A stretch of 23,036 nt of DNA, from the NCBI GenBank assembly GCA_025526915.1, contig JAHLKH010000295.1, positions 1 to 23,036 of the forward strand, given 5' to 3'. The stretch comes from Entophlyctis helioformis. Its lineage: Eukaryota; Chytridiomycota; Chytridiomycetes; Chytridiales; Chytriomycetaceae. Every line of letters starts with the position of its first letter. Position 1 is the stretch's first letter. The notes under the pieces are model-generated. The model made no database searches and was not told the origin of the DNA. It worked only from the letters and a program-made list of their open reading frames with translations. Below are positions 1 to 11,161 of the stretch, piece by piece. A program made the position numbers and the translations under genes.

Positions 1-125
1 CGCTGGCAGAGCGGCTACCAACAGAGCAGCATGGCCAGCATGACCAACAGCAGCAGGAGCAAAGCAGTGGTCGAGGCGGTATCAGCAACGGCAACAAGAG
101 CAACAGCAAGAGCAGCACCGACACA

Positions 126-2044
126 ATGTCAGCTTCCATGCTGTGTGCGGTGGGAAGCACCGTCGTGGTCGCCGTCATCGTCGCCCTCTTGTCGGTGGTG
201 CTGTACAGGCTTGCCAATCCATCCGTCTACAAGGCCGTCTCGACCTTGTACGATTCACGCATCTTCTCGCCGCCATCGCCAGAGACCGCCGTCGTTGCCC
301 GCATCATCGGCGTCGATTCGGAATCCAACCATCTTGTCGACGAGCATGGCCGCATACGGCTGTTCCATGGCGTCAATGTGGTCTACAAGGCATCGCCTTG
401 GCACCCTGCCACGGACAAGTTTGATCCCGTGGCATCCTTTGCCGACGAGGTAAATGCCCCTTGCCTATGTCCGCGATGCATAGGTCTCGCTTGAGGTCTG
501 ACAGAGACGGCATGCAACAGGACGCCGCTCTGCTTTCGGAGCTCGGCATCAACTCGATCCGTCTAGCAGTCCACTGGGCAGGCGTCGAGCCCGAGCCTGG
601 CCAATACAACAGCACGTACATGGACAAGATCCGTCAAATCGTGCGCTCGTGCGCCACGCATGGCATCTACGTTCTCCTCGAGTTCCACCAAGACGTGCTT
701 GCTCAGCAGTTTTGTGGACATGGCGTGCCCAAATGGATGTTCAACGCGACAAGGTCACAGCAGTCGTGGCGCAAGTTTCCAGTGCCGCAGACATGGCGGC
801 CGTTTGAGGTTGAGGATGCAGACGGCATTCCGACCGTTGCTCAGTGCGACGGGCTATCGTGGCCAGTCATGTACTTTACCATGGCTGTCGCCGATGCGTT
901 CGGGAAATGTATGTCATGCATGTGTTGCACGACTGTGCTGCCCGTGATTTAGCACTCGGCTGACAACTCGCAACAGTTTATAGCAACCATGATGGGATGA
1001 TGGACCGATTTGCGGCGTATTGGCAGCATGTCGCCACAGAGTTCCGCGACGAGCCCAATCTGCTCGGATACGAGATCATGAATGAGCCATGGTAGGTTTG
1101 GATACCCTCTGCATGTGACAGTAGGCAGCAGCCCGCTCATGCTCTTCTGGATGCACAGGCCCGGGAACCACTGGCGAAACCCATTCTTGCTGCTTCCGGG
1201 GATTGCATCGCAGACGACTCTGTACGAGATGGACGGCCGCATTGCTGCAGCCATCCGATCTGTGCACCCGTCGGCGATTGTGTACTTTGAAGGCGCGACA
1301 TGGGATCTCTATAACAGAGCGCCTAGCGTGCCGGGAGGGCCTGACTATGCCAACAAGACGGTGCTTTCGTACCACTACTACCGACCGCCGGCCATTGGCA
1401 CGCCAGAAGACACGTTCAGACGGCGAAAGGTGGATGCCAGGCGGCTCGGATGCGGCCTGTTCATGACCGAGTTTGAGATGTGGTGGGGCAGCGGCAGCCC
1501 AGCGTCGATTTCGCAGATATGGGGCACGGTGCGGGCGGCGGACGCGTTCCAGCAGAGCTGGATGGGCTGGTCGTACAAGTCATTTGCACAACAGCGCAAC
1601 AGCATCGACTCGTCACTGTTTGACGACACGACCGGGAAACGGCGACCGGAGATGGAGCGACTGCTCTCGCGGCCGTATGCGACGGCCGTGCAAGGGCTCA
1701 TTGAGCGGATGGAGTTCAACGACACGGAGCGGACGTTTACGCTCGTGTGGACACCGCGCAACGTGACAAGCGGCGTGGCAGACCGCGTTCCAGACGCCGA
1801 AGTCGCGCTTGCGCGGCGGGTGTGGTATCCGGACGGATTCAGAGTGAGTCTCGAGCCACGCGGACGGGCGTCGTGGACGTACGATGCTCTGCGGCAGCAG
1901 CTAAGCGTGCGACTGCAGCCCAGCGTCGTGCGTGCAAATCTCACCATCGCTGCAGCGCGAGCAGTCGAGTCGTTGCCATCGCCATCGTCATCTGCATCGC
2001 CATCTCCACCGCTGATGCCACCAGCTGCCGAGGTGCCGCAATAG
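126..2044 (+). CDS. Membrane-anchored GH5 endoglycoceramidase-like glycosidase (4 exons)
   Basis: Exons 126-449, 521-908, 977-1091 and 1159-2044 join in frame (570 aa); introns are 71, 68 and 67 nt with GT-AG ends. Residues about 5-27 form one hydrophobic segment, so this is probably a type II membrane protein with a lumenal or extracellular catalytic domain. Family hallmarks seen: INSIRLAVHW (about 118-127), EFHQDV followed by CGHGVPKW (about 162-176), NEPW (E274, expected acid/base, its W codon split by intron 3), SYHYYRPP (about 347) and MTEFE (E380, expected nucleophile). A beta-rich C-terminal region ends in a Ser/Pro tail. By family, it would cleave the glycan-ceramide or a related glycolipid beta-linkage; a steryl-glucosidase (EGCrP2-like) role is equally possible. 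The frame is open upstream to position 3 and encodes a Gln/Ser/Asn-rich stretch, so the true start may lie off the window. GH5 assignment is confident; substrate is not. Confidence 0.85.
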
Positions 2045-2560
2045 AAGCGCCTTACTGTTCATGGTCGTTGTCGCCGAGTTGTCGCCGCGTTGTTGTCGAG
2101 CTGTCGCCGAGTTGTCGCCGTGTCGGGCCCGTGTCTGCAGGCCGCATCTGTGCACGGCAGCCAGCGGCGTGGCCATTCGCCAGGTGCATGTGACGGTCAC
2201 ATGGCTGGCCGGCTTTGCGCAACGATCGCAACATCACTTTTGGTGCGTGTGCAGAGCGTGCAGCGCAGCGGGCAGCGGGCAGCGTGCGTCTGTAGCACGG
2301 CGCGCTCTTGCCCGCCTGTCTGCCTTCCTGTTGCCTGCCTGTTGCCTGTCTGTTGCCTGCCTGTTGCCTGCCTGCCTGTCTGCTTGCCCGCCCGCTTGCC
2401 TGCCTGCTGTGACTCTGCCGCAGCAAACAGCACTGACGCTGCCGATCGTTGCCCTGCCGTCTGCGGCCGATTCTGTTTTGTGCCCTTTGCCTTGGCCGCC
2501 GCTGCTGCTACTGCCTTGGCCGCCCTCGCCGCCGCCGACGCCGCTCTCGCTACAGACACG
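2045..2560. other. Intergenic region between GH5 gene and OGDH gene
   Basis: This holds the GH5 3' untranslated region and the OGDH promoter and leader. No AATAAA or TATA box is evident. An 18-bp motif (GTCGCCGAGTTGTCGCCG) occurs twice, near 2069 and 2103, and a pyrimidine-rich CCTG-type tandem repeat covers about 2316-2408. The OGDH reading frame stays open upstream to about 2090, but the upstream peptide is low-complexity and does not resemble the family, so it is taken as non-coding. Confidence 0.6.
2316..2408. repeat. Degenerate CCTG/TTGCCTGC tandem repeat
   Basis: Short units TTGCCTGCC, TTGCCTGTC and TGCCTGCC alternate for about 90 bp, about 150 bp upstream of the OGDH start codon. It is strongly strand-asymmetric (C/T versus G/A). 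It may be an ordinary expanded microsatellite or a pyrimidine-rich promoter element; the sequence does not decide. Confidence 0.7.
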
Positions 2561-5500
2561 ATGAGCCGCCTCCTGCGACTCGCTGCTGCCGGCCGCTCGG
2601 TCGCCACGTCGTCGCCCGCCGTCCCTGCGTCGGTTGCTGCTGCCCTTGCGGCCGCTGCGCCGTCGCACGCACCGCAGCGCCGTGGCCTCCACAGCGCACC
2701 CGCTTTCCATTCTTCCGCCACATCCACAGCACGCGCCTTGGCCTTTGCTGTCGCCTCTTCAAACCCCGTTCCCAAGACCTCATTCCACTCCTCGGCAACC
2801 GCTGCCTCGGCCGGCGCCCAGTCGGCAAGCAACATCGAGGCGTTTCTGAACGGCCCCTCGGCCTCGTACATCACCGAGACCTACGGCGCCTGGCTCAACG
2901 ATCCGTCCTCGGTCCATGTGTCTTGGCAGATCTACTTCAAGAACCTCGCCGCCAACGGCCAGTCGCCGCCCTTCTCGGCCCCTCCCACTATTATCCCGTC
3001 GTTTGCCACCCAGGCCCTCGGTGCCGACGGCGCTGCCACGCTCTACGACTCGGACCCCGAGGCGTCTATTCCCCCTGGCGCCATTCTCGACCACATGAAG
3101 GTCCAGCTCATGGTCCGTGCCTACCAGGTGCGCGGCCACCAGATTGCCGATCTCGACCCGCTGGGCATCAGCTTCCGCAACGGTGTTTCTGTTGACGCAC
3201 CCGAGCTCGGCCATGCCCACTACGGCTTCTCCGAGGCCGATCTGGACCGCAAGTTCCTCCTCGGTAAGTAGACCGTCTTTCCCGTGGCATCCACAGATTA
3301 TTGTGCACACCTCGCTCACCGATCAACCCGCTTGTTGGGCTCTTGCCATTCATTCGTGTCTCCAACCATCCAACCCAGGCTCTGGCATCCTGCCCGGTTT
3401 CCTTGCCAAGGAGGGCCAGCGTGAGCTGACTCTGCGCGAGATCATTGAGCGTCTCAAGGCCACGTACTGTACGTCGAACCTCGTGTAAAGCCATGCACTC
3501 GACAAACCTGCTTGCTGACCCTCGCTCGCCCCCATCTCGCCTTCTCCGTCCCGCCTGATGATCCACGTTTGCAGGCAGCTCCATTGGTATCGAGTACGGA
3601 CACATTCCCGACCGTCTGGCCTGCGACTGGCTGCGCCAAAAGTTCGAGGTGCCCACCAAGTACCGCTACACCAAGGACGAGAAGCATGTTATCCTCGACC
3701 GTCTCATGTGGTCCGACTCGTTTGAGCGCTTCGTGGCCACAAAGTACCCCAGCGAGAAGCGTTTCGGTCTCGAGGGCGGCGAGTCGCTGATTCCAGGCAT
3801 GAAGGCCATGGTATGTTTGTGCACCACCACCACCACCACCACCACCACCATGCCCGTCGCCTGGTCCCTGCTGACCCCAACGGTGTCCATGCGACGCATC
3901 TCAGATTGACCGCTCGGTCGAGCTCGGCGTCAACTCGATTGTCATGGGCATGCCCCACCGTGGCCGTCTCAACGTGCTTTCCAACGTCGTCCGCAAGCCC
4001 AACGAGTCCATCTTCTCCGAGTTCTCTGGCTCGCAGGAGCACTCGGTCGAGGGCTCTGGCGATGTCAAGTACCACCTCGGCATGAACTACGTCCGCCCCA
4101 CGCCCTCGGGCAAGATGGTGCACCTCTCGCTTGCGGCCAACCCGTCGCACCTCGAGGCCGTCAACCCCGTCGTCGAGGGCAAGGTCCGCGGTATCCAGTT
4201 CTACCAGAACGACGAGGAGAACCGCAGCCAGGCCATGCCCGTCCTGCTCCACGGAGACGCCGCCTTTGCCGCCCAGGGTGTCATTTACGAGACGCTTGGC
4301 ATGGTCGACCTCCCCGCCTACACCACCGGAGGCACCATCCACATTGTCGTCAACAACCAGGTCGGCTTCACCACCGACCCCCGCTTTGCCCGCTCGACCC
4401 TGTACTGCTCGGACGTTGCCAAGACGGTCAGCGCCCCCATCATCCACGTCAATGGCGACGACGTCGAGGCTGTTGTCTACGCCTGCGAGCTTGCTTCCGA
4501 ATGGCGCGCCAAGTTCAAGAAGGACGTGGTCATTGACATTGTCTGCTACCGTCGCTACGGCCACAACGAGATTGACCAGCCCGGCTTCACCCAGCCGCTC
4601 ATGTACCAGAAGATCAGCCAGATGACCCCCGTCCTCGAAAAGTACATCCAGCAGCTCCTCGCCGAGGGCTCTGTCACCCAGGCCGAGGTCGACTCGATGA
4701 AGCAGCGCATCTGGAACATTCTGGAGGAGAACTACACTGCCAGCAAGGACTACAAGGCCTCGTCCAAGGAGTGGGTCTCGAGCTCCTGGACCGACATCAA
4801 GCCTCCTGCCGAGCTCGCCAGCCAGACGGTCACGTCGCGCTCGACCGGTGTTGAGCTGGACCTGCTCAAGCACATTGGTGTGTCGGCCGCCACCTACCCT
4901 CCTGACTTCAAGGTGCACTCCAACCTCGGCCGTATCCTCAAGGCCAGAGAGAAGAGCGTCATGGACGGCGATGGCATCGACTGGGCCACCGCCGAGTCGA
5001 TGGCCTTTGGCTCGCTCCTTGCCGAGGGCAACCACGTCCGTCTCAGTGGTCAAGACGTTGAGCGCGGCACGTTCTCGCAGCGCCACGCCCTGCTCCACGA
5101 CCAGAACACCGAGAAGAAGTACGTGCCGCTCAACCACCTTGTGCGCTCCGGATCTCTCTCGAGCCAGAGCGTCTTCACGGTCTGCAACTCGTCGCTGTCC
5201 GAGTACGGCACGCTTGGTTTCGAGTTAGGCTACTCGCTCGTCAACCCCAACCAGCTCGTCATGTGGGAGGCCCAGTTTGGCGACTTTGCCAACAACGCGC
5301 AGTGCATCATTGACCAGTTCATCGCGTCGGGTGAGCAAAAGTGGCTGCAGCGCACCGGCCTGACCATGCTCCTGCCCCACGGATACGACGGCCAAGGCCC
5401 CGAGCACTCGTCGGCCCGCATTGAGCGTTACCTCCAGCTCTGTGACGAGGACCCGTACCACATGCCCGACCCCCACGGCACCGGCAAGGGCAGCGCCGCG

Positions 5501-6929
5501 CGTCAGCACCAGGACTGCAACATGCAGGTCATCTACCCGACCGTGCCCAGCAACTACTTCCACGCTCTCCGTCGCCAGGTCCACCGCGAGTTCCGCAAGC
5601 CCCTGATTGTGTTCACGTCCAAGGCCCTGCTCCGCCACCCGCTCGCCAAGTCGTCGATTGAAGAGATGATTGGCGAGACGCGCTTCCAGCGTCTGATCCC
5701 CGAGGTGCTGCACCCCAACCCGCTCAAGGACCTCGAGATTGCCGGCGATGCTGGTGTTCCGCAGGCTGGCCCGATCACCTGGTCTGGCCAGACGTTTGAG
5801 CCGCGCATTCCATTTGCGCTTGCCACCAACCCCGAGGCTCCTCCCGCCCTCCAGACCGGCGGCGCCAAGGAGATCGCCCCCACGTCCGACTTTACGCTCC
5901 TGCCGCCCAACCAGATCAAGACGCTCATCTTCTGTTCTGGCCAGGTGTACTACCTGCTTAACAAGGCGCGTGCCCTCAACAACCTCCGCCACATTGCCAT
6001 TGTTCGTCTTGAGCAGCTCAACCCCTTCCCGTTCTGGGAGGCCAAGACCGTGGTCGACTACTACAAGGAGGGTCTTGAGGAGATTGTCTACTGCCAGGAA
6101 GAGTCGTTCAACAGCGGCTCCTGGTCCTTTGTCGAGCCCCGCCTCGAGACAGCCATTCGCAACTCTGAATGGTTCAAGTCTGAAAAGGTGTGTGGGCTTG
6201 TTTGGCTTGCTTGGCGTGTTGACCGGTTGGCTTGTTTGACTCTGCCTCGGCGCTGCACAGTCTGTACGGATCCTTCCATCTGCTGCCGCCTTTATAGGCG
6301 TGTCTATGGATTGGATTGGATTGGATTGGATTGGATTGGATTGGATTGGATTGGATTGGATTGGATTCGACTGCATAGACTTGCTGCATCGCCTGGCCTC
6401 TTGTCTTGCTGCTGCATTGCGTTTGCATTTGCCGATCATGATGACCAACCTCTGCATCTCTTGATTCCTTTGCTAATGCACCCAGACTGATGCATCGGCG
6501 TCGTCTTCTTCGTATGACTCTCCTTCGTATGCTGAACCGCGGACTTCTTCTATTCTCGGTCGCTTATTTGGTTCTTCTTCTTCTTCGTCGTCGTCGTCGT
6601 CAACTTCATCCCCCACCTCCTCCTCCCCTGCACCGCGCAACCCCCACACAAAGGGCGCCGAGTGGCAGGACAAGCTCGACCGCACGCGCGTCTCTGGCGG
6701 TCTCGAAAACGCCCGTGATGCCAAGAACGCGGACGGCAAGGCCTTCTCCGTCCGTGGCGGTCGTCTTGTCCGCTACGCCGGCCGCGACATCTCGGCCGCC
6801 CCTGCCACGGGTATCAAGAAGCAGCACAAGTTTGAGGAGAAGATGCTCGTCTCCGAGGCCCTGCTTGGCGGCGAGCTCGTGTACCCTCCCGCTCGCATCG
6901 AGCAGGACGTGCCCATCTTCCGCAACTGA
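2561..6929 (+). CDS. OGDH/KGD1: 2-oxoglutarate dehydrogenase E1 component, mitochondrial (5 exons)
   Basis: Exons 2561-3263, 3379-3468, 3575-3810, 3905-6187 and 6486-6929 join in frame (1251 aa). The E1 (thiamine diphosphate) subunit decarboxylates 2-oxoglutarate and passes the succinyl group to E2 lipoamide in the TCA cycle. Seen: an Arg/Ser/Ala-rich presequence starting [13 protein letters not shown], the N-terminal E1 segment ([14 protein letters not shown]), [22 protein letters not shown] spanning introns 1-2, GMPHRGRLN (about 358-364), ANPSHLEAV, the cofactor motif GDAAFAAQG (460-468) with NNQVGF, the transketolase-type pyrimidine domain ([14 protein letters not shown]) and the terminal [14 protein letters not shown] (about 1200-1213). 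The start was chosen because it opens the targeting peptide. The protein is some 200 aa longer than yeast Kgd1, partly from the presequence and partly from a Ser-rich insertion (about 1105-1195) at the start of exon 5. The last intron has a clear CTAAT branch site just before its acceptor. Confidence 0.96.
3822..3850. repeat. (CAC)n microsatellite in OGDH intron 3
   Basis: About nine to ten CAC units lie inside the 94-nt intron 3811-3904, directly after the GTATGT donor. Read through, they would encode a polyhistidine stretch, but family conservation requires splicing ATG to ATTGACCGC around them. Confidence 0.85.
6308..6367. repeat. (GGATT)12 tandem repeat in OGDH last intron
   Basis: Twelve uninterrupted GGATT units lie within intron 6188-6485. 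Because the unit is 5 bp and contains no stop in any frame, it helps keep the whole intron open in the upstream reading frame. It is not a canonical telomere unit. Confidence 0.95.
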
Positions 6930-7207
6930 TCGCCCAATCCCCCTTAGAATATTGCGCGAGGGCCCTTTTTGCACCGCCCGCTCTTTGTTGTTTTCCATCT
7001 CTCCATCCATCCCTTCCCTTCCATCTCTCCACCACCACCACCACCACCTCTTGTCTCTCTATCCAACCACTCTAGCCGTTTGACGACGCTTTGAACCATT
7101 AAAACGACCCTCATAGCCACCCGCCGTGCACGCATTCACGCACGCATTCACACGCATTCGCGCCAACGAATGCACCTTGCCTCGATTCACATCTCGTCCA
7201 TTGTCGA
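6930..7207. other. OGDH 3' flank and upstream region of the first GT14 gene
   Basis: A 278-bp spacer. It carries a (CCA)n run at about 7029-7048, several pyrimidine-rich blocks and a CGCATTCACGCA-type short repeat near 7130-7160. No AATAAA or TATA box was recognised. Confidence 0.5.
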
Positions 7208-8982
7208 ATGCCGCCCGCCAGCAAGCTCTTGCCGCTCAACCTCCGGCGCTCAGAGGCCCTGCGGCGACTGCCTCTCGTGGTGGCCGCCTTGCTGTCCCTC
7301 GTCTCGGCTCTGCTCTTTGCCCTCACTCGCCTGCACCCGCTCTCGCCCGAAGTTTGCAGGCAGCCGGATCCGTTGCCGCGAAACGCTGAAGCCGACGCCC
7401 TTGTGGTGGCTGAGCAGGCTCTCGCAGCCGTCTTGGACCAAGCGCGCTCGCTCCGCAACGGCCCCCACGGGCCTCACGTTGGCCTGCAGCCCGTCCTGAC
7501 GCTGAGAGGCTTCCGCTTCTGCTCGCCCCTGGAGGGCTCGTCGTTCCATGCCAACCTCGTGCACCGTAGGTCCTGTCCAACTCCGCTCTTGACCTTGCAC
7601 CAACTGACATATTGACGTGCATCTTCCGTCGGCCGACCGACTGACCAACCAACCAACCAACCAACCGACCCACCAACCGACTGACCAACCAACAGAGGCT
7701 TTCGGCGGCTCGCTCAACTCGCTGCCGCCAACCCAACGCCGAAGCATGGCCATCGCGCTCATTGATGCCATGGCCGAGGTGGTCTTTACACGAGTCAGTG
7801 CGGACAGCCCAGCTCGCAAACCCCTCGCGTCGCAGCTTCTCCGCTACAGCTGCTTCATGGCCGCCCATGCCAACAACACGCTTGTCAACCACACCAGTAG
7901 CCAGTGGCTCGCCAGGCTCGATGCACCCACCTACTTTCCCATGTTCACGTTCGACGCGTCCAGCCCTGCGATTGCAGAAACGCTTGAGCTCAGCCACGGT
8001 CTAGGCAGGGCATCAAAAAAGTGCACGCTCAAGCCGCACTACAAGATCGTGTTCAGCTACCTCATCCACGAGCGATCGGATATCCTGCGTCGCCAGTTTG
8101 AGGCTCTGTACGACAAAGACTCGCTGTTCGTCTTTCACATTGACCGCCGGCAATCTGATTTTCACTTCCAGGTCGTGCAGTGGATCATGACCGAGTTCTC
8201 CATGCGCAAGCGATGCAATGTGATTGTGCTCAGCAACCGATTCCCCGTCTTCTGGGGACACAGCTCAATCGTACAGGCACAGCTCGAGAGTGCTTTCCAA
8301 GCACTTGAACTGGCAAGCTGGGACTACATCATCAACCTGAGCGCGTACGACTATCCGCTCAAAACACCAGCCGACATGTACAAGGAGCTCCAAGTAAGCA
8401 AGCAATGGCATTTTTCTGGTTGGCAAGTGCTGACATGGCTTGGCTGGACAGGCCGATCCAGGAAAGTCGTACATTCAGTTCTGGCCAGAAGGAGATGCAC
8501 GCCGCCTTGGCATCACGCACATGACGCACCATTCAGAGACATACCCTCTCGAGTACGACAACTTTGTACGCGAGTATCCGTTCGCGGAGCGGTACCCGCC
8601 ACGCAAGCACCACCAGTGGATGATTCTGTCACGCAGGTTCATCGAGACGCTCCGCACTGATCCAGACGCCATGATTCTCTGGGCGTGGATGGAGCACACT
8701 CTCATCCCAGACGAAGCCTTCTACGGCACATGGGCACTTGCGCCTGGCAATACCATCCGCAACGACGTCATTGACGACATGCGCCGCTTTGTGGACATCC
8801 GGTTGGGCGACTGGCACCCATCGTGGCTCAACATTTCCTTTACGGCCAAGTTCACCGAGTCGCATTTCCTGGTGCGCAAGATGGACCCTCTCTACGAGAT
8901 TGATCTTGCGGAGTGGATGGACGATCGTCGGTTGCATGTCACGAGCTGGCCAAACGCAACGGAATCCACGATGGCTGTGTGA
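7208..8982 (+). CDS. GT14 'Branch' family glycosyltransferase, diverged array member (3 exons)
   Basis: Exons 7208-7565, 7696-8393 and 8452-8982 join in frame (528 aa); introns are 130 nt (phase 1) and 58 nt (phase 0, GTAAGC donor). The N-terminus has basic residues then a membrane anchor (about 21-41), the usual topology of a Golgi type II transferase. Family landmarks: KIVFSYLIHERSDILRRQF, FVFHIDRR, PVFWGHSSIVQAQ, INLSAYDYPLKT, HHQWMILSRRFIE and IPDEAFYGTW. These match the core-2/I-branching and xylosyltransferase family, which transfers GlcNAc, xylose or GlcA from UDP-sugars to glycans or proteins; donor and acceptor cannot be read here. Intron positions and phases match the next three genes, so all four are paralogues. 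The 5' half is clearly diverged from them; the 3' end and downstream flank are much closer. Confidence 0.85.
7645..7695. repeat. (CCAA)n microsatellite ending at a splice acceptor
   Basis: Repeats of CCAA with a few GACC interruptions fill the 3' half of the first intron (7566-7695) and form the sequence leading to the acceptor AACAG. The ACTGAC motifs at about 7640 and 7679 could serve as branch sites. Confidence 0.8.
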
Positions 8983-9049
8983 CCGCAGTAGAGCCGAAAC
9001 AAGTCCATAGCGGGCATCTCGTAGCATCCTTTGGGTCGATGTATGTCGC

Positions 9050-9055
9050 AATAAA
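9050..9055 (+). promoter_or_regulatory. Poly(A) signal AATAAA of the diverged GT14 gene
   Basis: A perfect AATAAA about 68 nt after the stop codon. The same hexamer sits at the matching place after copies A and B. Confidence 0.7.
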
Positions 9056-9363
9056 CCTGGGCATTAATGGACTGAAGTTGCAGTCACCACAAGAACAGCA
9101 CAGTCGAGCGGCATTCGGCCGTGGCCGTGTGTGCAGTGTGCCGCCAGACAGGATAGATCAGAGCATGTGGTCAGTGAGTTCCACACGAGTGGCCGTCTCG
9201 ATCATGGCCAGCGGCATCGATGGCTTGCTCAACTCGTCTGTTCGCATTCTCTTATCGCTCGCAGAAGTTGCCGTTTCGAATTTGAAGCAACGCCAAGCCA
9301 AAGTTTGCCTCAAAGTTCCAGACAGCGAACCTCCCACTTCCAAGTCAGCCATACATCCACGCC

Positions 9364-11096
9364 ATGCTGCGAGGATCCTCCAAGGTGCATGCGGCGTTTG
9401 GAGCCGCCGCATTCTTCGTCGTCATGATGCTCGTCTTGGCGACGGTCCGCCTGGCACCAGAATCAGACGTCGCCGAGGTGGTCAGCACAGTTGGCGGCAG
9501 CAGGTTCACTGGCGAGCAGCCATCATGGCGTCCTGCACATGCACAGCAATCGTCAGGATCGATAAGGCAGAAGGTGGCGGCTGCGGGAGGGCAGAGCGGT
9601 GTTCAACGGGTCGAGGGCACCACTGTGGTGCACGGCTTCCGCTTCTGCACGCCGCTCGAAGGCTCTGTCGTATGGAACAACGTCACCATTGGTATGTTTG
9701 CGGCCACCGCTGTTGCTGTCTTCACCGCCATCGGTTGAATGTTGTACTGATGGCCACATCGCCACAATCATCCAGCATCCCTCAACAGCACGCTGGACTC
9801 GCTGCCCGCTGAGCAACGCAGCATTGTTGCAGCAACCATCCTGGATACAGGTGCATCGAGCCTCTTCACCAAGATGATGGCATGGAACGCCGAAAGGGAT
9901 CCCACGGCGAAGCCAATGGCGTCGGACCTGCTGCGATTCACGTGCCTGATGGCAGCCCATTCCAAGAACATGCTCGTCAACCAAGCCAGCAGCCAGTGGA
10001 TCAGGCAGCTGTCGACGGCATACTTTCCCATGTTCACGTTCGACAAGTCCAGTCCGTATCTCGCCAAGACGCTCCATCTCAGTCACGGCACTGGCACGCC
10101 AAATGCCAAGAGCTGCACACTCAAGCCGCACTTCAAGATCGTGTTCAACATCATCGCGCATGAGCGGTTGGATATCATTCGGCGGCAGTTTCAGGCGCTC
10201 TACGACGACGATGCACTCTTTGTGTACCACATTGACGCCAAGCAAGCTGGGTTCAACGATGAGCTGCTTCACTGGATCTTGACCGATCCGGCAGTGGCCG
10301 ATAAGTGCAACGTGTTGTTGCTCGGCAATCCAGTCGAGGTGCACTGGGGACATGGCACGATCGTCCAGGCGCAGCTCGAGAGTGCCTTCCAAGCGCTTGA
10401 GCTTGCAGGGTGGGACTACATCATCAATCTGAGCGCGTACGACTATCCGCTCAAGACGGTACCTGACATGCACAAGATTCTCGAGGTGCAGTGTGGATGG
10501 CCGTCGAAAGCTGGCTGTTGAATGCACTTGCCAACACTCTGCTGACACATGACACGGCACGACAGCTGTCGCCTGGGAAATCGTACATTGAGTACCTTTC
10601 CAACCTCGAGCGTAACCGAGTGCACAAGACCAACATTCTGAGCGAGGCCAAAGGAAAGCTGTCCAGCTTTCACGATTTCTGGCGCGAGTATCCATTCGAC
10701 GACACGTTCCCACTCCACAAGCACCACCAGTGGATGATTCTGTCACGCAGGTTCATCGAGACGCTCCGCACCGATCCGGACGCCATGATCCTCTCGGCTT
10801 GGATGGAGCATACGTTCATCCCAGACGAAGCGTTTTACATCACGTGGGCACTTGGAAAGAACAGCCCGGTCCGCCACGACATTGTGGATGACATGCACCG
10901 CTTTCTGGACATGTGTAACGGCTGCCCCCATCCTGAGTGGCTGAAACTCAGTCACACGGCCAAGTTCACCGAGTCGCATTTTCTGGTGCGCAAGATGGAT
11001 CCGGTCCGTGATGTCGATCTTGCCAAGTGGATGGACGATCGTCGGCTGCATGTGACGAGCTGGCCAAACGCCACGGAATCCACGACGGCTGTGTGA
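9364..11096 (+). CDS. GT14 'Branch' family glycosyltransferase, copy A (3 exons)
   Basis: Exons 9364-9691, 9776-10485 and 10566-11096 join in frame (522 aa). A short basic N-terminus is followed by one membrane anchor (about 9-31), then a stem region rich in Ser/Gly. The Branch domain starts near residue 229 (FKIVFNIIAHERLDIIRRQF) with HIDAK (about 261), EVHWGHGTIVQAQ (about 297), INLSAYDYPLKT (about 326-337), HHQWMILSRRF (399-409) and IPDEAF. The Pro-Asp-Glu motif (432-434) corresponds to the conserved family motif thought to carry the catalytic base in core-2 enzymes. Intron 2 uses the weak donor GTGCAG; reading through it meets a stop after 12 codons. Predicted to act in the Golgi on glycoprotein or polysaccharide acceptors; specificity unknown. 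Confidence 0.87.
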
Positions 11097-11161
11097 CCGC
11101 AGTAGAGCCGAAACAAGTCCAAATGGCATCTCGTAGCATCCTTTGGGTCGATGTATGTCGC

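Larger units (their letters stand above)
8983..11096 (+). repeat. Tandem GT14 repeat unit A
   Basis: The unit runs from just after the stop of the diverged gene to the stop of copy A (2114 bp): 3' flank with AATAAA, about 380 bp of upstream sequence, and one complete gene. Unit B repeats it at an offset of 2112 bp; the 2-bp difference comes from a small indel just after the preceding stop codon (CCATAGCGGG versus CCAAATGG). Confidence 0.9.

Noticed and set aside
2090..2560. N-terminal extension of OGDH into the upstream open frame
   Set aside because: The peptide is Cys/Leu/Pro low-complexity from the CCTG repeat, whereas the ATG at 2561 opens a typical mitochondrial presequence.
6308..6367. 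GGATT repeat as an interstitial telomere
   Set aside because: It does not match TTAGGG-type or other known telomere units and lies inside an intron; it is a pentanucleotide microsatellite.
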